This document shows positions 33,152 through 41,371 of a stretch of DNA of 64,000 nucleotides, in pieces. Where the stretch lies: NCBI RefSeq assembly GCF_003675385.1, contig NZ_RCWZ01000001.1:620001-684000 (forward strand). Reading direction: 5' to 3'. Position 1 is the first letter of the stretch; each line of letters opens with the position of its first letter. The translations under genes were made by a program, and so were the position numbers. Origin of the DNA: Mucilaginibacter kameinonensis (GTDB lineage: Bacteria; Bacteroidota; Bacteroidia; Sphingobacteriales; Sphingobacteriaceae). The notes below the pieces were generated by a model. The model was not told the DNA's origin, did no database searches, and was given only the letters and a program-made list of their open reading frames with translations.

Positions 33152-34174
33152 TTAAAACTCGCGTTTGGTGTTGGTTACCCAGGTGTCCAGTGCGGTTAGT
33201 AGCTTTTCGTTCTCCTTAAACCATTTGGCATTTTCCTCCTGATTAGCCGTTAATGATACCAGGTGTGCAAACGCGTCCATGTTTTCGCTTTGGCCAAGTT
33301 GTTTAAAATAATCGGCCATGTAGCGGGTATAGAAATCATTTTTCTGATCACCATAAAAACTGGAAGAAACCTTAAATGCTTCAATAAGCTGAAATTTAAG
33401 CGAGTCGGTAACCGAGAGATTAGTTTTACCCGATGTTGCGTTAACGATGGCCATAGGTAAAATCAGGTTGCCGGTATTGAGGTCATTTTTATCAATCGTC
33501 ATATTGATACTTTTCTCGCCGGTTTTCTTAATACCGTAGTGTAAAATGGACTGGATGCTTTGGTAGGCCCCGGCAGATCTTTTAGTTTGGGGTTCGAGCA
33601 TCAAAAAGCTGCACCAAGCCAACAGGGAACAACCCCGCTTGCCTTCCATCGCAAGCGCCATCGCATACGCCCGCTGGCTGCTGGCATGTTTTGGCTGAAG
33701 CTTAATAGCATCTACAGCGGCATCTTCACTTTCCTTGTATTTTTTTACCCTGTAATAGGTTATGGCTAAATTATAATGGAGGCGCTGATAATCCGGATCT
33801 ATCGAAATACCTTTTTGAAACAACTCAATGGCTTTTTCGGGTTGATTGTCGTCGTCATAAATGCTGCCCAACATATCGTACGCGCCGCCACTTTTAGGAT
33901 CGAGCTTCATTAACTTTTCAAGGTAAGGAATAGCCTCCTTTCCCTTGCCACTGCTAAACAGTGTATATGACATTTCGTGATAGGCAGTGGGATAATTAGG
34001 ATCGAGCTTTAGCGCGGCCTGGTACTTTTCAATAGCTTCGGCATATTTACCCTCATCGTGAAGGGCAACACCCTGCTTTACAAGATTAACGGCTTCCTGG
34101 TTGGTTTGCGCTTTAACTTTAAATGACAAGGTTACCGCTATAAATAGCAAAAGGATTTTGTGATAGGTTTTCAT
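33152..34174 (-). CDS. Secreted TPR protein, paralogue A
   Basis: A 340-residue exported protein. After a signal peptide (MKTYHKILLLFIAVTLSFKVKAQ) come four to five tetratricopeptide repeats over residues about 27-180, for example GVALHDEGKYAEAIEKYQAA, KLDPNYPTAYHEMSYTLFSS and KGISIDPDYQRLHYNLAIT. The C-terminal 150 residues are a conserved unknown region ending LDTWVTNTKREF. The neighbouring gene encodes a paralogue of the same design. TPRs here probably mediate protein interactions in the periplasm. Confidence 0.92.
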   Translation of the reverse strand: MKTYHKILLLFIAVTLSFKVKAQTNQEAVNLVKQGVALHDEGKYAEAIEKYQAALKLDPNYPTAYHEMSYTLFSSGKGKEAIPYLEKLMKLDPKSGGAYDMLGSIYDDDNQPEKAIELFQKGISIDPDYQRLHYNLAITYYRVKKYKESEDAAVDAIKLQPKHASSQRAYAMALAMEGKRGCSLLAWCSFLMLEPQTKRSAGAYQSIQSILHYGIKKTGEKSINMTIDKNDLNTGNLILPMAIVNATSGKTNLSVTDSLKFQLIEAFKVSSSFYGDQKNDFYTRYMADYFKQLGQSENMDAFAHLVSLTANQEENAKWFKENEKLLTALDTWVTNTKREF

Positions 34175-34217
34175 ACCGAAATTTACGAAACCTGTTTTGC
34201 AAAAAACAAGAACCGAC

Positions 34218-35195
34218 CTAAAATTTTCTTTCGGCAGATGCTATCCATTCATCCAAGGCCTTACGTTTATCGGCATTGTTTTGCAGCCAGTTAGCAGCGC
34301 CCGCTTTATCGGCACTCAAGCTAATCAACTTAACAGTGGTTGAAAAATTGGGCGATTGAGATAGTTTATAAAAAAATGCCGCATAATAGTTCCAGAAAAA
34401 AGTTTGCCTGCCTGGTTTTTCACCAAGCTTGCCAACAGCAGTAAAGATATTCTTCAATTGGGTTTCCAATTGTCCGCCCGGCACGGCAACCGCAGTACTT
34501 AAGGTTTTGTTGAGCAGCAACGTTTCGGCATCTGCTTTTCCTGCTTTCAGGTCGCCTCCCCTTAGTAAACTTTGCAGGTTGGTATTGGCTTCATCTGCGC
34601 GAGGGCCTTCGGGATCAAGGAGCAGGAAGCTGCACAAGCCCATTAATGCCGGTACTCTTTTGTTTTGATGGAAAGTTACCAGTCCATAAAGGCGCTGACT
34701 ATTGGCGTGCTTTGGATCAAGCTTAATTGCTTCAATGGCTGCCTGCTCTGCATCGGCATATTTTTGCGCACGGAAATAGGCTATCCCTAAATTAAAATAT
34801 AGGGGCTGATAATCAGGTTTTAACTTAATTCCCTGCTGGTACGCCTCAATGGCTTGCTGCGGCTGATGCGAGGCATCGTAAATACTGCCCATGAGTTCAT
34901 AGGCGGGGCCGGTTAGGTCGCCTCCGGTTTTTATAACTTTATTTAAGTATGGGATGCCTTCTGCTCCTTTTCCGGCAGCATTGAGTGTGTAGGCCATCTG
35001 GTAATTGGCCTGGGCATTTTCAGGATCGGTGGCCAGGGCCTGGTTATATTTTGTCATAGCCCCGGTATAATCTTTTTCGCTGTTAAGTTTTATACCTTCT
35101 TTTATAATGCTGTTTATGTCAGTATTTTGAGCCTGCGTTAATCCGGCGGCAAGCATAAAAGTGATAATTAGCAATCCTTTTTTCAACAAAATCAT
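34218..35195 (-). CDS. Secreted TPR protein, paralogue B
   Basis: A 325-residue paralogue of the gene directly downstream. It has the same layout: a signal peptide (ending near LTQAQN), TPRs such as GIKLNSEKDYTGAMTKYNQA, ALATDPENAQANYQMAYTL and GIKLKPDYQPLYFNLGIAYF, a shared phrase IKLDPKHANSQRLYGL, and a C-terminal domain ending LDEWIASAERKF. The order, spacing (43 nt) and matching tails show tandem duplication. The paralogues differ in their TPR loops, which may mean different partners. Confidence 0.92.
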   Translation of the reverse strand: MILLKKGLLIITFMLAAGLTQAQNTDINSIIKEGIKLNSEKDYTGAMTKYNQALATDPENAQANYQMAYTLNAAGKGAEGIPYLNKVIKTGGDLTGPAYELMGSIYDASHQPQQAIEAYQQGIKLKPDYQPLYFNLGIAYFRAQKYADAEQAAIEAIKLDPKHANSQRLYGLVTFHQNKRVPALMGLCSFLLLDPEGPRADEANTNLQSLLRGGDLKAGKADAETLLLNKTLSTAVAVPGGQLETQLKNIFTAVGKLGEKPGRQTFFWNYYAAFFYKLSQSPNFSTTVKLISLSADKAGAANWLQNNADKRKALDEWIASAERKF

Positions 35196-35304
35196 ACTTA
35201 AACATACTAATTGTGCTAACTAACAGAAAATTTTAAAACTTTAATTAATACCTGCTGTATAATTTCTAATTTTCGCATTCGTTTAGTGTGAGATAAATTG
35301 CTTT

Positions 35305-36516
35305 ATGAGATTAGTGTACAAAAGCCTGGTAGTGCTTACTGCCCCCCTGTTACTGTTATCCTGTTCATCAAAAAATAAAAATAAAGACCAAGCGCAATCG
35401 CAGGTTACGGCCAAGCCGCTCGATACCGCGGCGCTGTTGGCCTATAATCCCAAAAACGCCGATAAAAAGATAGATGCCGTAATGCAGGAGCTGCACCGCA
35501 CCCGTGGTTTTAACGGCAATGTGCTTGTGGCTAAAAAAGGTAAAATAGTGTATGAAAAAGCCATAGGCTGGGCCGATTACCTGCACCGCGACAGCCTGAA
35601 GATAGGCTCGCAGTTTGAGCTGGCTTCAGTTACTAAAACCATGACTTCAACAGCTATTTTGATGCTGATGGAGCGCGGCAAACTCAAACTCGACGACGAC
35701 GTTAAAAAGTTTTTTCCCGATTTTCCTTACGATGGCGTAACCATTCGCCTGCTGCTCACACACCGGTCGGGCATGATGAATTACGTATATTTCATTGATG
35801 ATATATACCGGAAAAATCATTTGAACCAACGCAAGGGACTTACCAATGCCGAGGCCATGAAAATGATTGCCGATAATAAGCCAACACGTTTCAACGAGCC
35901 TAATAAGCGCTTCCTGTATAACAACTCTAACTTTATGGTGCTGGGCTCTATCATTGAAAAAGTGAGCGGAATGAGCTATGCCCAATTTATGCAGGAAAAT
36001 GTATTTAAACCGGCCAGCATGGCGCATACCCATGTTTACTCAAAGGCGGTATATGATAAAATTCCGGTTGATGTTGTTGGTCATGATCGCGGCCAGTGGC
36101 GCTACTCGGTAGTGCAAAACTTTTTAGATGGTCCTGTTGGTGACAAAGGTATTTACAGCACAGTTGGCGATTTATTCCTGTTTGACCGTGCCCTGCGTGC
36201 AGGTTTGCTATTAAAATCTGCAACACTTGATTCGGCCTATGTGCCCCGTAACCCAATGGTACACGGACATTTTAGCTACGGTTACGGCTGGCGTACATTC
36301 ACAGCACCGGGCCAGGAAGTTATTTATCACACCGGCTGGTGGCACGGGTTCAGGCATATTTACCTGCGCGATATGAAGAATGACATTACCGTTGTGCTGC
36401 TTACCAACCTGGCCAATGGCAGTTTGCTTAAACTCGACGATCTGTTTAATACAGTTGGCATGCCTGTTGTACGTAAAAGTGCATATAACGGTAACGGTGA
36501 TACCAGTGATGATTAA
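35305..36516 (+). CDS. Serine hydrolase, class C beta-lactamase family lipoprotein
   Basis: A 403-residue exported penicillin-recognising-fold protein. The lipobox is LLLSCSSK (Cys about residue 20). The active-site S-x-x-K is in ELASVTKTMTS, the second motif Y-x-N in FLYNNSNFMVLG, and the third motif HTG in YHTGWWHGFR. All three catalytic blocks are intact. Family members include carboxypeptidases, esterases and D-amino-acid peptidases; the sequence does not show true beta-lactamase activity. It is divergent from the TPR genes. Confidence 0.92.
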   Translation: MRLVYKSLVVLTAPLLLLSCSSKNKNKDQAQSQVTAKPLDTAALLAYNPKNADKKIDAVMQELHRTRGFNGNVLVAKKGKIVYEKAIGWADYLHRDSLKIGSQFELASVTKTMTSTAILMLMERGKLKLDDDVKKFFPDFPYDGVTIRLLLTHRSGMMNYVYFIDDIYRKNHLNQRKGLTNAEAMKMIADNKPTRFNEPNKRFLYNNSNFMVLGSIIEKVSGMSYAQFMQENVFKPASMAHTHVYSKAVYDKIPVDVVGHDRGQWRYSVVQNFLDGPVGDKGIYSTVGDLFLFDRALRAGLLLKSATLDSAYVPRNPMVHGHFSYGYGWRTFTAPGQEVIYHTGWWHGFRHIYLRDMKNDITVVLLTNLANGSLLKLDDLFNTVGMPVVRKSAYNGNGDTSDD

Positions 36517-36525
36517 TTTTTTGTG

Positions 36526-36638
36526 GTGAATGGTTGATTGAGTTGATTAAGTGAATGGTTAAGGGCAGAGAGCTATATCGATTCATTTTTTGACACTTCC
36601 AACTACTCACCTAATTAACTCAATCAACCACTCACTTA
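36526..36638. repeat. Inverted repeat of TGGTTGATTGAGTTGATTAA words
   Basis: The left half GGTTGATTGAGTTGATTAAG and right half CTAATTAACTCAATCAACC are reverse complements with minor mismatches. It occupies the gap between the serine hydrolase and YbaB genes. Confidence 0.75.
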
Positions 36639-36650
36639 ATAAATAAAATC

Positions 36651-36965
36651 ATGTTTGATAAATTAATGGAAGCCCAGCAAAAGGCTGGCGAAATGAAAAA
36701 ACGCCTGGATGCCATCAGTGTATCAGGCGCTGCCGAAGGCGGTAAGATAGTTGTTAACGCCAATGCCAATAAAGTAATTCAATCGGTACAGATAGATCCT
36801 GATTTTTTGGCTGATGCTGATAAGGAAGAGTTGGAAGAATTACTTGTTGTTGCTATTAACAAAGCCATTGAACAAGCAGAAAATATTAGCCAAAGTGAAA
36901 TGGCTGCCATGACCCAAAGTATGTTTGGTGGCCTGGGCGGGCTTGGCAATATGTTTGGTAAGTAA
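36651..36965 (+). CDS. YbaB/EbfC-family nucleoid-associated protein
   Basis: A 104-residue DNA-binding protein. The family core is visible: MFDKLMEAQQKAGEMKKRLD, then GGKIVVNANANKVIQSVQIDP and a Gly-rich C-terminal tail (SMFGGLGGLGNMFGK). Such proteins bind DNA as dimers and are normally encoded next to dnaX and recR, but neither is here. It has its own strong hairpin downstream. Confidence 0.92.
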   Translation: MFDKLMEAQQKAGEMKKRLDAISVSGAAEGGKIVVNANANKVIQSVQIDPDFLADADKEELEELLVVAINKAIEQAENISQSEMAAMTQSMFGGLGGLGNMFGK

Positions 36966-37005
36966 TAAAATATATACCTGTTAAAAAAAAAGCACCTGGC
37001 AAAAC

Positions 37006-37053
37006 AAAATCTTATACGTCATCTCAATTAGCTGAGATGACGTATAAGATTTT
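37006..37053 (+). terminator. Perfect 21-bp hairpin after the YbaB gene
   Basis: Arms at 37006-37026 and 37033-37053 are exact reverse complements (left arm starts AAAATCTTATACGTC) with a 6-nt loop, ending in TTTT. It lies 40 nt after the stop. The stem is longer than needed for termination and may be a repeat in its own right. Confidence 0.75.
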
Positions 37054-37145
37054 CCCTGGTTCGTCCTGGCTGATCACATTCTCGTCAACGCCGGGCTTAT
37101 CTGTCTGAATAATGGTTTTGCCCGCAAATCAGCCCGGTTGCCATG

Positions 37146-37946
37146 TTACAGATTAAAAAAGTTGTACTCCAGTCTGATGAGGTACATATTTTTAGTGTTC
37201 CGCTGCATATCATTGTAGATAGGCGTCCGGTACGAGAAATCCACGCGGCAGGCACTGTTGAAGATCAGTTGCAGCGCCGGGGCAACATCCAGATAACTTT
37301 CGCCATGTCCCGGGTTGGTTTTACCCAATAACTCACAATACACGTTAAGGTTCACCTGTTTATAATCGCGGTAATTGCGCGGCAGCAGCAAATAACCGCC
37401 CGATAGTGTATAGGCCACGGCATTGCGCACCCTATCTACCGGTAGTTCATAGTTCCCGCTGTTGTTAAAAGCCCGCAAATAGCTTGCCGATCCGGAAAGC
37501 GCCAGTTTATGCAGCAGTTGTGTGAAAACCACCCCACCCTGCGCGCCGCTGTTGTCGCCTTCTAAAGTAATTTCGCGGTTAACTATAGGGTTGTTGATGC
37601 TTGATAGTTTGGCAAAAAACGCTCCCCTGAAATGCTGCTGAACGGTATCGATAGATAGAAACCGGTACTTGGCATACACGCTGCCGCCTTCAAAATGCTG
37701 GTTGTTGCTGTAATAATCAGACATGTAAACCGAACCATGAACCATCAGGTGGCGACTAACGCCGTACATGGCCTCAATAGTGCTCCGGTTTTTATAGGTT
37801 GGCGAAAAATATCCCTGGTTTTCAACACGAATGCCTAACGAACTGGTTGCCATATTGCTGGCAGGCTCTGTATTTACATACAGCTCCTGCGCAAATAGCG
37901 GGCAAGCCATTGCCATAAGGCAAATAGCCAATATTATCCTCTTCAT
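37146..37946 (-). CDS. Outer-membrane beta-barrel-like protein in the copper-type cluster
   Basis: A 266-residue secreted protein with a signal peptide ending near PLFAQ. The body alternates hydrophobic and polar residues in strands rich in Tyr, Ser and Asn, and it ends with an aromatic C-terminus (YLIRLEYNFFNL), the mark of a beta-barrel inserted by the Bam machinery. It starts 24 nt after the HMA-domain gene stop, so it is probably the last gene of a three-gene operon. No transport family was recognised. Confidence 0.75.
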   Translation of the reverse strand: MKRIILAICLMAMACPLFAQELYVNTEPASNMATSSLGIRVENQGYFSPTYKNRSTIEAMYGVSRHLMVHGSVYMSDYYSNNQHFEGGSVYAKYRFLSIDTVQQHFRGAFFAKLSSINNPIVNREITLEGDNSGAQGGVVFTQLLHKLALSGSASYLRAFNNSGNYELPVDRVRNAVAYTLSGGYLLLPRNYRDYKQVNLNVYCELLGKTNPGHGESYLDVAPALQLIFNSACRVDFSYRTPIYNDMQRNTKNMYLIRLEYNFFNL

Positions 37947-37970
37947 AATAAATAATGTTAAATGAAGGGC

Positions 37971-38471
37971 TTATATAGCTAAATGATAAACGCGACCGCT
38001 TGCGGGAGCAGTGTCGGTAACCTGGCCAAGATATTTTTTGGATACTGATTTTGGAGCGAAGCCATTATCAACCACAGTAAAGTTTACATCGCCGGTAAGT
38101 GATTTATCAGCAGCATTAAGCAGGCGGTAGGTATCGCCTCCATAGTTGAAAGTATTTTCGGCAACCTTGGTGTTGGCAAAGTTAAAAGTGGCTTTTAAAC
38201 TGTTAACCGAAAAGCCGGAACCCTGAACCTTTTTGCTGATCTGCTCAAAATTTACGGGCACATCATTTTTAAAGGTAATGAGGTAAGTGTTACGGATCAG
38301 GTCGGTTTTGATATCACCAACAAATGGCAGTGTGCGTAATGCCTTTTCGGTTGATTTAGCGCAAAGTGCACAGGTAAGACCGCTAACTTGTAGTTCGGCT
38401 TTGATGAATTGAGCTTTTACTGCGGTTACAGAAAGCGAAAATATAAGGATGAATATTTTTAAAGATTTCAT
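37971..38471 (-). CDS. Secreted heavy-metal-associated (HMA) domain protein
   Basis: A 166-residue exported protein. A signal peptide (MKSLKIFILIFSLSVTAVKAQ) is followed by an HMA-like domain: LQVSGLTCALCAKSTEKALRT, in which the metal pair is C-x-x-C, then VGDIKTDL, NTYLITFK and FEQISKKVQGSGFSVNS. The remaining 70 residues are a second unknown beta-rich segment. It should bind copper or another soft metal in the periplasm. It sits between the HYC_CC_PP gene and the barrel gene on one strand. Confidence 0.85.
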   Translation of the reverse strand: MKSLKIFILIFSLSVTAVKAQFIKAELQVSGLTCALCAKSTEKALRTLPFVGDIKTDLIRNTYLITFKNDVPVNFEQISKKVQGSGFSVNSLKATFNFANTKVAENTFNYGGDTYRLLNAADKSLTGDVNFTVVDNGFAPKSVSKKYLGQVTDTAPASGRVYHLAI

Positions 38472-38539
38472 GTTGATCGTATAATTAATTGTTGGATAAT
38501 AAACTGAAGATAAGGTTTATCGGGTTAACAATTAACAGA

Positions 38540-38929
38540 TCAAATGCGGAAGATACAGTTGCGGATAAATGAGGCAATGCCCTGCACAGGTGGATCGGGC
38601 GGGCCGCGGTCATAAAATTTGTCGGAAGACGAAGCTGGCAATGCCGGAAACAAACTATCAAACGACCAGCTTGGCAGTTCAAACCCGAATATTTTTGCCA
38701 AAAATGAAGTGCTTTCACCCTGGTGGGCGTCCTTCACCTTTACTTCAACCTGCTTGTCTTTGCAGCATTTCATTTTGCCGCCTTGCTTGTCCATTTTACA
38801 ATTAACAGCCGGGGCGTCAATCTTTACCGATGCTACATAATCACCGCAGATATGGAAATTAAGAGCAAAGCCCAACACTGTAACTGTGTACAGCATAGTG
38901 AGTAATATTGCTCCTGATCTTTTTACCAT
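38540..38929 (-). CDS. HYC_CC_PP-family protein
   Basis: A 129-residue membrane or exported protein. The N-terminal segment (GAILLTMLYTVTVLGFALNFH) is hydrophobic. The family name comes from an H-[YFI]-C, a CC and a PP motif: here FHICGDY, KCCKDK and DRGPPDPP. All Cys and His residues fall in the exported part and suggest metal binding. It heads the three-gene group with the HMA and barrel genes. The -7 promoter element ends 4 nt before its ATG, so the mRNA would be nearly leaderless, or translation starts at the inner ATG near 38896. Confidence 0.85.
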   Translation of the reverse strand: MVKRSGAILLTMLYTVTVLGFALNFHICGDYVASVKIDAPAVNCKMDKQGGKMKCCKDKQVEVKVKDAHQGESTSFLAKIFGFELPSWSFDSLFPALPASSSDKFYDRGPPDPPVQGIASFIRNCIFRI

Positions 38930-38933
38930 ATCG

Positions 38934-38965
38934 CAAAAATAGGTGATTAACTTGTTGATTACAAA
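38934..38965 (-). promoter_or_regulatory. Promoter of the HYC_CC_PP/HMA operon: TTTG, 20-bp spacer, TATTTTTG
   Basis: The minus strand has TTTG at 38965-38962, a 20-bp spacer and an exact TAnnTTTG at 38941-38934. The start codon follows after 4 nt. Confidence 0.5.
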
Positions 38966-39030
38966 ATGTTTTTATCAGTTTGACAAGCACATAGTTCAAC
39001 AAATGTGCAAATAGTGATTTTTGCATATAC

Positions 39031-39057
39031 AAAAAAGCCCCGGCCTTGCGCCGGGGA
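39031..39057 (-). terminator. Terminator after the OmpA-like gene
   Basis: Stem CCCCGGC / GCCGGGG around CTTGC, with six A on the plus-strand left side, which are six T after the stem on the minus strand. It lies about 45 nt beyond the stop at 39100. Confidence 0.85.
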
Positions 39058-39099
39058 CTTCCTCATTAAACTATTAACTGATCTTATTATCTTTTTTAA

Positions 39100-39777
39100 T
39101 TATTGAGCCTGCTTAGCCTGCTCCTTCATTTTATCATTAGCTGTAATGGTTATCTCAACCCTGCGGTTTTTTGTACGGCCATCCGCAGTAGTATTATCAG
39201 CAATTGGCTCGCTTGAGCCCTTTCCGGTAACTGTCATGCGTGATGAAGCCACATTTCCTGCAGCTAAATATGATTTTACAGCATCGGCCCTTTTTACCGA
39301 AAGCGTTTGGTTGAAACTATCGGGGCCAGTATTATCGGTATGCCCAATAATGGTAATATTAGTTTCCGGGTTTTTTTGCAATGAAGCCGCAAGGTTTTGC
39401 AGGTTTGTTTGCGCATCAGGTTTCAAATCTGATTTATTGGTATCAAACAAAATACCCGAATCAAATTTCACCAAAATACCTTCGCCTTCGCGGGTTACTG
39501 TTGCGCCAGGTACCGTTTGTTTAATTTCGGCAGCCTGCCTGTCCATATTACGGCCAATAAAAGCGCCCGCGGTACCACCAACAGCACCACCAATGATAGC
39601 GCCCAAAGCAGTATTACCTGCGGCTTTACCAATAAATGCACCTACTGTACCTCCAGCACCTGCGCCAATGGCAGCTCCTTTTTGTGTTTTTGTAAGTGAA
39701 TTACATCCTGAGCCTAATATGCCTGCTGTTGCTAATGCTATGCCAAGGGTGGCTACTTTTAATTTAAGCGTTCTCAT
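39100..39777 (-). CDS. OmpA-family lipoprotein with glycine-zipper region
   Basis: A 225-residue envelope protein from the ATG at 39777; a longer frame to 39882 adds a doubtful N-terminus. The signal ends at a lipobox (ILGSGCNSL). Residues about 27-75 form glycine-zipper repeats (GAAIGAGAGGTVGAFIGKAAG and similar) that probably sit in or on the membrane. The C-terminal OmpA domain (from about residue 100) has the peptidoglycan-binding signature IGHTDNTGPDSFNQTLSVKRADAV, ending RRVEITI. It links outer membrane and cell wall. It is monocistronic, with its own terminator. Confidence 0.93.
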   Translation of the reverse strand: MRTLKLKVATLGIALATAGILGSGCNSLTKTQKGAAIGAGAGGTVGAFIGKAAGNTALGAIIGGAVGGTAGAFIGRNMDRQAAEIKQTVPGATVTREGEGILVKFDSGILFDTNKSDLKPDAQTNLQNLAASLQKNPETNITIIGHTDNTGPDSFNQTLSVKRADAVKSYLAAGNVASSRMTVTGKGSSEPIADNTTADGRTKNRRVEITITANDKMKEQAKQAQ

Positions 39778-40032
39778 TGTACTTGTATAATTATGTATAC
39801 TGTGCATTTTACAAAGCAGATGCCAAAAAAGGGCGATGGCAGTTTTAATAAGCACATTCTTTAAAAGAATGTTCCCCATCAATCAGAGCAACATTTTTTT
39901 AATGATTAGTAAAGTTAATTTCAACGGAGTAAAGAATGCTGAATTGAGGATTTTTTAGCTACTGCCCGATTTTTAGTACAAAGCGGTAGTAAAATTTTTG
40001 ATACAGTACAATTTGACAGATTATTTCTCACC

Positions 40033-41367
40033 TCAACTTACCACTATAAGCGTGGCAGGAAATATCAATTTAAAGGTGCTTCCCTTATCTTTTTCAGAAG
40101 TTACATCAATTTCAATATCATGAAAGGCGGCGATTGATTTTACAATAGGCAATCCCAATCCAAAACTATCCTGCTGCAACGATTGCCTGAATTTTTTGAA
40201 GCGGTTAAAGATCAGCGGGATCGCGTCTTCATCAATTCCTATCCCGGTATCGGTTATACTGATCATGTATTTATGATTCACCGCTACGCCGGTTACCCTG
40301 ATACTGCCACCTTCATTATTATATTTAATGGCGTTGTTAATAAGGTTGAAGAACAGGTTAAAGAGTAAAAACTTATTGATATTGACAAAATGCCAGTTTT
40401 CGGGCATGGACATTTCGTACTCTATATTTTTATCCTGCAAACGGATCGAGATCTCGTCATAAACCTCCTGTAATAGTTCGGATACCGAAACCCTGTCTTC
40501 TTTCAAAAACTGTTCGTTCTCTATCTGGGAAATGAGCAGCAATGTTTTGGTGATGCTTTTAAGCCGGTTTAGGATCTTTTGCATCTCCAGCAGCCGGACT
40601 TTAAGCTCATCGTTAATATCCTCCTCCTCAAACATATTCTCAATTTTTGACTGGAGGATCGAGATAGGCGTCATGAGCTCGTGTGAAGCATTGGAGATAA
40701 ATTCGCGCTCTTTATGAAACTTATCGGCAATGGTTTCGATCATGTTGTGGATACTGATATCCAGGTGCTGAAAATCTGACGTAGTGGTGCGGACCTGCCG
40801 GTAGGTATGAAAGTTAGGGAACTTTTGGCCTACAAGCTTGGTTTTGATAATAAGCCGTAACGGTTTAAGTACATAGGTTGAATATACCTGGTCGGCCAGT
40901 ACGGTAAGCAGGATCATCCCCAGCAATACCTGGAAGGCTATATTTTGCAGCGGCACGCTGGTTTCGTCCAGGGTATCCACGCTTTTGCCTATCTCCAGCA
41001 GGTAGTTTTTGTTCTTAACTTTAAAGGTGTGGCTTAATATGCGGTATTCTAAGGTATCGCCCTCGCTAAAAAGACGCTTGCCTCTTTTTATGGTATCCAG
41101 GAAATAATCGGGATCAACTTCATCCAAACTGATGTATTCGTCCTTAAGCGGCAGGTAACTGCCATAAGCTTCCCCATTTTCGATATAGGTTTCAATGCCT
41201 TTGCTTTTTACAATTTGCAGCAGCTTATTCTTTTGCTTGATGAGCTTGCTGTCAACATAATTTCGACTGATGTTTTTGATCAATACAGGAACAAGCAATA
41301 CAAACAGTATCACGATAACCAGCTTGGAGATGGCGTTAAAAAGCGTAAGTTTTGTTCCTAATTTCAA
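40033..41367 (-). CDS. Two-component sensor histidine kinase
   Basis: A 444-residue membrane kinase. Membrane segments at about residues 11-31 and 146-166 enclose a periplasmic sensor of about 115 residues. A HAMP-like stretch leads to the H-box (FISNASHELMTPISILQ, about residue 230); N-box (NLINNAIKYNNEGG), G1 (DTGIGIDED), F-box and G2 (SFGLGLPIVKSI) are intact. It is paired with the upstream response regulator. The start is a TTG at 41367, 4 nt after the regulator's stop; no better ATG exists, and the tight spacing suggests translational coupling. Confidence 0.94.
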   Translation of the reverse strand: MKLGTKLTLFNAISKLVIVILFVLLVPVLIKNISRNYVDSKLIKQKNKLLQIVKSKGIETYIENGEAYGSYLPLKDEYISLDEVDPDYFLDTIKRGKRLFSEGDTLEYRILSHTFKVKNKNYLLEIGKSVDTLDETSVPLQNIAFQVLLGMILLTVLADQVYSTYVLKPLRLIIKTKLVGQKFPNFHTYRQVRTTTSDFQHLDISIHNMIETIADKFHKEREFISNASHELMTPISILQSKIENMFEEEDINDELKVRLLEMQKILNRLKSITKTLLLISQIENEQFLKEDRVSVSELLQEVYDEISIRLQDKNIEYEMSMPENWHFVNINKFLLFNLFFNLINNAIKYNNEGGSIRVTGVAVNHKYMISITDTGIGIDEDAIPLIFNRFKKFRQSLQQDSFGLGLPIVKSIAAFHDIEIDVTSEKDKGSTFKLIFPATLIVVS

Positions 41368-41371
41368 ATAC

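Noticed and set aside
35305..36516. Calling the serine hydrolase a beta-lactamase resistance gene
   Set aside because: The fold motifs are shared with many carboxypeptidases and esterases; nothing in the sequence shows drug hydrolysis.
39146..39790. Long plus-strand frame of 214 residues opposite the OmpA-like gene
   Set aside because: It is the antisense shadow of the glycine-zipper and OmpA coding region, with no signal or motif.
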